From positions 1 through 64,000 of the forward strand of contig JAHYJH010000002.1 of assembly GCA_019429185.1 (NCBI GenBank): a stretch of DNA of 64,000 nucleotides. Direction: 5' to 3'. The stretch comes from Vicingaceae bacterium. Lineage in GTDB: Bacteria > Bacteroidota > Bacteroidia > Flavobacteriales_E > Vicingaceae. Position 1 is the stretch's first letter; every line of letters begins with the position of its first letter. Below the pieces are notes generated by a model that was given only the letters and a program-made list of their open reading frames with translations, was not told where the DNA came from and did not search any database. Both the position numbers and the translations under genes were made by a program. This document shows positions 60,124-64,000 of the stretch, one piece after another.

Positions 60124-61152
60124 TTAATTAAATATTATTGATAACATTGTTTCTAACCGATTTCTATACGTATGTTCTTTAATAGTTCGTTGGTATCCGG
60201 CTTCAATTATTTGTTGTCTTTCCGTTTCATTGTTAGAATCTAAGTAATAATCAATTTTGGTTTTTAGGTCGTTAAAATCGGTATAGGTTACTATTTCTTT
60301 GCCTATTTCAAACAATTCATTGATGGCTTCTCTATGACTGGTAATTTGAAAACCTCCACAGGCAGGAATTTCAAACATTCTTTTATTTACACCATTAATT
60401 ACGGCAGGATGTAGGTTGTTTAAGACAATTTTTGCAGCATTAAAAGCTTTTGATTTGTCATCATTAAACACAATTTTCCCGGTAATCATTTTTTTTACCT
60501 CAGGAACAGTTAACCAAAAGGAAGGTTTTGGCCCCCACATTTTAAAATCATATTGAGTTAAATGCTGGTACAACGCCATTCTGCTCGGGTAAAAATTACC
60601 TGCATTGGTAATATCGCATTTGTAAAAATCTTTTTCTTCTTGTGTTGAATCAACTATTCGGTGCGAATTTGGGTTGCAACACTGAGGAAGATAATGTGTA
60701 TTTAAGTTAAATTCAGATTTCAGTTTTTCCACAATATATTTATCTACAAAAAATAAAAAATCATAACCCGCAACAAAGAACATGGCTTTTTGAAAGTTAC
60801 TGATAGCATCAGGAAACCATAAAACAATAGGAGAAGGGGTTATTTTTTTTATTTTATCGATATCTTGTTTAGATAAAAAATCGTGCAACACTATGGTTAA
60901 ATCAATGCTGTTTTTTTTATAAATCTTATAAATAGCATCAGAGGTAACATTACTAATGGCAGGAATTTTTGATAAAAATTGATTATAAAATGTTTTAGTA
61001 ATATTTCTACCCCTAAAACCTAAGAGTTTATATTGCATAAAGTTAACTTCTGCTTCAACTCTAACAGTGGTATGCCCCATTTCTTGCAAAGTTTCTTCAA
61101 TATGGTTGGCGGCACTTTCAGTATAAAATTTCCCTATTATTGCAATATTCAT
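60124..61152 (-). CDS. CgeB-like glycosyltransferase family protein
   Basis: CDITNAGNFYPSRMALYQHL, KRMFEIPACGGFQITSHREAINELFEIGKEIVTY. Confidence 0.78.
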   Translation of the reverse strand: MNIAIIGKFYTESAANHIEETLQEMGHTTVRVEAEVNFMQYKLLGFRGRNITKTFYNQFLSKIPAISNVTSDAIYKIYKKNSIDLTIVLHDFLSKQDIDKIKKITPSPIVLWFPDAISNFQKAMFFVAGYDFLFFVDKYIVEKLKSEFNLNTHYLPQCCNPNSHRIVDSTQEEKDFYKCDITNAGNFYPSRMALYQHLTQYDFKMWGPKPSFWLTVPEVKKMITGKIVFNDDKSKAFNAAKIVLNNLHPAVINGVNKRMFEIPACGGFQITSHREAINELFEIGKEIVTYTDFNDLKTKIDYYLDSNNETERQQIIEAGYQRTIKEHTYRNRLETMLSIIFN

Positions 61153-61159
61153 TTCAACC

Positions 61160-62086
61160 TTATTTTTTTAGTTTTAAAGCATTTTTAAAACCAATTAATT
61201 GACAAAGTAATTGAAATTTTTTTCCTCCAATTTTCCATTTTTCATCTACATTTAGTTGCTCCATTCTCTGCCATGCAATATTAACCAATTCTTTTTCCTT
61301 CTTATGATATATATAAATAAACTTAGCATAGTTAAAAGCCAATGCCTTTCTAACTTCAGTAGTATCTTTTAGTTCAAGTATTTTCTCGTAACTAATGTAT
61401 GTTTTTAAAATATCACTGGCTTTTTTATAACTATAGGTTTTAGTTATACTTGTAGCAACGTCTCTTCTGTAAAATAGATAAGCATTATCAGCAAATTTCA
61501 CTCCGTTGCTTTTTAACAAGACTCTAAAAAAATATTCACCATCATCATTCATTACAATAGTTTCATCCCATTTACCAGCTTGTTCAATGAGCTGTCTTGG
61601 AGTTAGCCAAATTCCTACAGCTCCCGATTTATCAGGCCAAGAAGTGGTTAACCAATCAATAGGGCTTTCAAAATCGTTATCTATAACTGTTTTGGGAGAA
61701 AAAATAGTTGGGACATCACCTTTAAAAGGAATCCATTGGGACGAGTAAATGTAATCATCACCATATTTTTCAACTAATTCCATTTGTTTTTTTATTTTGT
61801 CTTTATACATGATGTCGTCCGCATCAAAAAAAACAATGTAATCGCCTGTACTTAGTTCTAAGGCTTTATTTCTAGCAGCACAAGCACCTTTGTTCGCTTG
61901 TTGAAATACTTTTACATTTTCTGAGGCGTAAGCTTTTGCTAGTTCATAACTGTTGTCAGTAGAACCATCGTCAACCATAATCAATTCTATGTTGGTATAG
62001 CTTTGATTAATTATGGAAGTAATCGTTTCCGCAATGTATTGTTCAGCATTGTAAAGAGGAATTAATATGGAAACTTTTTTGTTCAA
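61160..62086 (-). CDS. Glycosyltransferase family 2
   Basis: VSILIPLYNAEQYIAETITSIINQSYTNIELIMVDDGSTDNS, DYIVFFDADD. Confidence 0.93.
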   Translation of the reverse strand: MNKKVSILIPLYNAEQYIAETITSIINQSYTNIELIMVDDGSTDNSYELAKAYASENVKVFQQANKGACAARNKALELSTGDYIVFFDADDIMYKDKIKKQMELVEKYGDDYIYSSQWIPFKGDVPTIFSPKTVIDNDFESPIDWLTTSWPDKSGAVGIWLTPRQLIEQAGKWDETIVMNDDGEYFFRVLLKSNGVKFADNAYLFYRRDVATSITKTYSYKKASDILKTYISYEKILELKDTTEVRKALAFNYAKFIYIYHKKEKELVNIAWQRMEQLNVDEKWKIGGKKFQLLCQLIGFKNALKLKK

Positions 62087-62088
62087 TT

Positions 62089-63000
62089 TTAAATAACTTT
62101 TTCTAACCAGATATTACCACCAAAATTTTTGTAGGTAAGAGGCATATCTTTAAATACACCTTTGTGTAGCGTGTGTAAATAATGAGAGAAAACCTTTATT
62201 TCAAATGCATTATTAAACATTAAGAAAGCTCTCAATAAATAATCTTCATTCCAATTTTTACCGCCATATACCCAATCTTTTGGATATTCAAAAGGATAAA
62301 AAACATCATGAATATGTATGTAAACTCCTTTTTTTAATATGGGTAACACTTCAAAATATAAGAAATTAACATCGCTCCCTGTTTTTGATACATGCGTACT
62401 GTCAATAAATAAAATATTACCAGCTTCTAGTTTTTTAAATTCTTCTAAACTTACCTCTTGCACAAATTTTTTGTGAATGGTAGTAGTAGTTTTGTCTTTT
62501 TTCGAAAGTAAAGACTCCAATCGTTCTGTATAAGGTTCAATAAAAGTGAGCTTAATTTTTGATTCAAAAAAAACTTCATTAACGTCTAACATTAAAGCGG
62601 ATGAAAAACCTGAACCCACTTCAATAAGTTGTTTTGGTTGTAAGTATCTCAACATGTTATATAACATGATACCGTCTGTATAAGAATAAAATTCATTATC
62701 AAAGTAATACCTTAAATTTTCCTGTTTGTGTGCTTTAAAAGGTATTTCATTGTAATACTTATTAAACTCAGCTATTAATTCAAGTTGTTTTGTAGTATTT
62801 AAATTAATTCCACTAATAGCATCAGCAAGATTATTTTCCCATATGATATTTTCTTTTAACTTTATTTCGTCTATATTAATTATTGGAGAATAATAATGTC
62901 CTACTGGGTAACACGCATTTTTATCATAATTAGCTACTTTTTTTACTAAGCCTCTTATATAAGGAAGTTGATTGAGTAGCGATTTTAATTTATTTTTCAT
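62089..63000 (-). CDS. Class I SAM-dependent methyltransferase
   Basis: KQLIEVGSGFSSALMLDV, NILFIDSTHVSKTGSDVNFLYFEVLPIL; start at MKNKLK. Confidence 0.78.
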   Translation of the reverse strand: MKNKLKSLLNQLPYIRGLVKKVANYDKNACYPVGHYYSPIINIDEIKLKENIIWENNLADAISGINLNTTKQLELIAEFNKYYNEIPFKAHKQENLRYYFDNEFYSYTDGIMLYNMLRYLQPKQLIEVGSGFSSALMLDVNEVFFESKIKLTFIEPYTERLESLLSKKDKTTTTIHKKFVQEVSLEEFKKLEAGNILFIDSTHVSKTGSDVNFLYFEVLPILKKGVYIHIHDVFYPFEYPKDWVYGGKNWNEDYLLRAFLMFNNAFEIKVFSHYLHTLHKGVFKDMPLTYKNFGGNIWLEKVI

Positions 63001-64000
63001 TATAGTTATTTGTTTCAATAATTAGTGACTTTATAGCTTCAATCCGCATGGTTGGATTACAAAGATTTAAAATATGCTTTTTTCCAGCTTTCCCCATTTC
63101 TTCAGCAACAATTGGATTTTTAATTAAATAGATGAGCTTATCAGCCATGGCTTCATAATTAAATTCTGGAACTAAGAAACCTGTTTTTCCATCGATTACA
63201 TTTTCTGTAATTCCGTTGTGAATAGTAGAAACTACAGGCAATTCATGTAAAGCTGCTTCAGCTAAACTAATAGCAAATCCTTCGGTATCTCCACGTAAGC
63301 TAGTTACACTATGTTGGGCATAAATCCAATGTGATTTTAAAATAGGAAAACTTTTTTCTCTAGGTAAAGCACCATAGAGTGTAACAGCATTGCTTAAACC
63401 TAATTTAGCTATAGTATTAAGAACGGCAGCTTTCATTTCACCATCACCAATTATAGATAGAGTAGCTTCAGGAATTTCTTGTTTTACTTTATGAAAAGCA
63501 TAAAGCAAAGCAACAGGGTTTTTTATTGCGGTAAGTCTGCCTAAGAAGATGATTGAAGGAGGAAGTTTAGTTCTTTCCGACCAAGGTGTAGGTTCTATAT
63601 GCTTACTATCTACACCCAGTCTTATTACTTTAATTTTATTTTCATCACAGCCAAGTAGTATTAATCTTCTTTTCATGTATTCACTTGCAGCTATAAAAAA
63701 TACAGCTTTTTCAAATAATACCATCAGTTCTTCTTTATACGCTTTATCGTTTAAAGATGAGGTAATATCATGGCCATGCACATGAACAATAAAAGGGGTT
63801 TTTTGTTGTTCCAAATACTCCATTAGCAAAATAGCGGTATCAGCAAACTCAATAAAAGCTACATCAAATTTTTTAGTAACTTTTTTGTTTAACGCTCTTA
63901 GTGCTATCCACTTTTTTAAGTTCATTCTATTGCGATAACCATTTCTACCAAACAATTCGCTTAATTTAAAAAGTCGAATTTGCCAAGATATAAATTGATG
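62990..64000 (-). CDS. Glycosyltransferase (GT4), 5' end outside the window
   Basis: IIFLGRLTAIKNPVALLYAFHKVK, DTEGFAISLAEAALHELPVVST; reading frame stays open to 64000 (HQFISWQIRLFKLSELFGRNG). Confidence 0.88.
   Translation of the reverse strand, partial: HQFISWQIRLFKLSELFGRNGYRNRMNLKKWIALRALNKKVTKKFDVAFIEFADTAILLMEYLEQQKTPFIVHVHGHDITSSLNDKAYKEELMVLFEKAVFFIAASEYMKRRLILLGCDENKIKVIRLGVDSKHIEPTPWSERTKLPPSIIFLGRLTAIKNPVALLYAFHKVKQEIPEATLSIIGDGEMKAAVLNTIAKLGLSNAVTLYGALPREKSFPILKSHWIYAQHSVTSLRGDTEGFAISLAEAALHELPVVSTIHNGITENVIDGKTGFLVPEFNYEAMADKLIYLIKNPIVAEEMGKAGKKHILNLCNPTMRIEAIKSLIIETNNYNEK

Overview
AT-rich chromosomal window from a Bacteroidota genome, probably Flavobacteriales-like (TAnnTTTG-type promoters, T9SS C-terminal domains, typical gene families). 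About 49 protein genes and one tRNA-Ala(GGC) are supported. Core genes include ruvB, gyrB, rlmB-like, ppk1 and a pafA-like phosphatase. Accessory blocks are: (i) a xanthine dehydrogenase/aldehyde oxidase pair; (ii) a small overlapping operon headed by a TIGR04255-like protein with two unrecognised partners (23427-25147); (iii) a Cu/heavy-metal resistance island (35095-49318: CopB-type ATPase, CusABC-type RND system, HMA proteins) that also carries two nuclease-like genes and a P-loop ATPase/kinase; (iv) a surface polysaccharide cluster (50034-64000, cut by the window edge) interrupted by a DUF4143-type ATPase. The least explained signal is the non-coding layer. It includes a dispersed MITE-like repeat (three copies) abutting stop codons with covarying inverted arms, one copy lying directly against the 36-codon relic of an ABC transporter. 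It also includes a palindrome of exactly 33 nt sitting in frame inside a molybdoenzyme gene, two further elements with perfect 20-bp terminal inverted repeats, and several gene relics. No rRNA, CRISPR array or intact transposase was seen. Family names come from motif recognition only; no database search was run.
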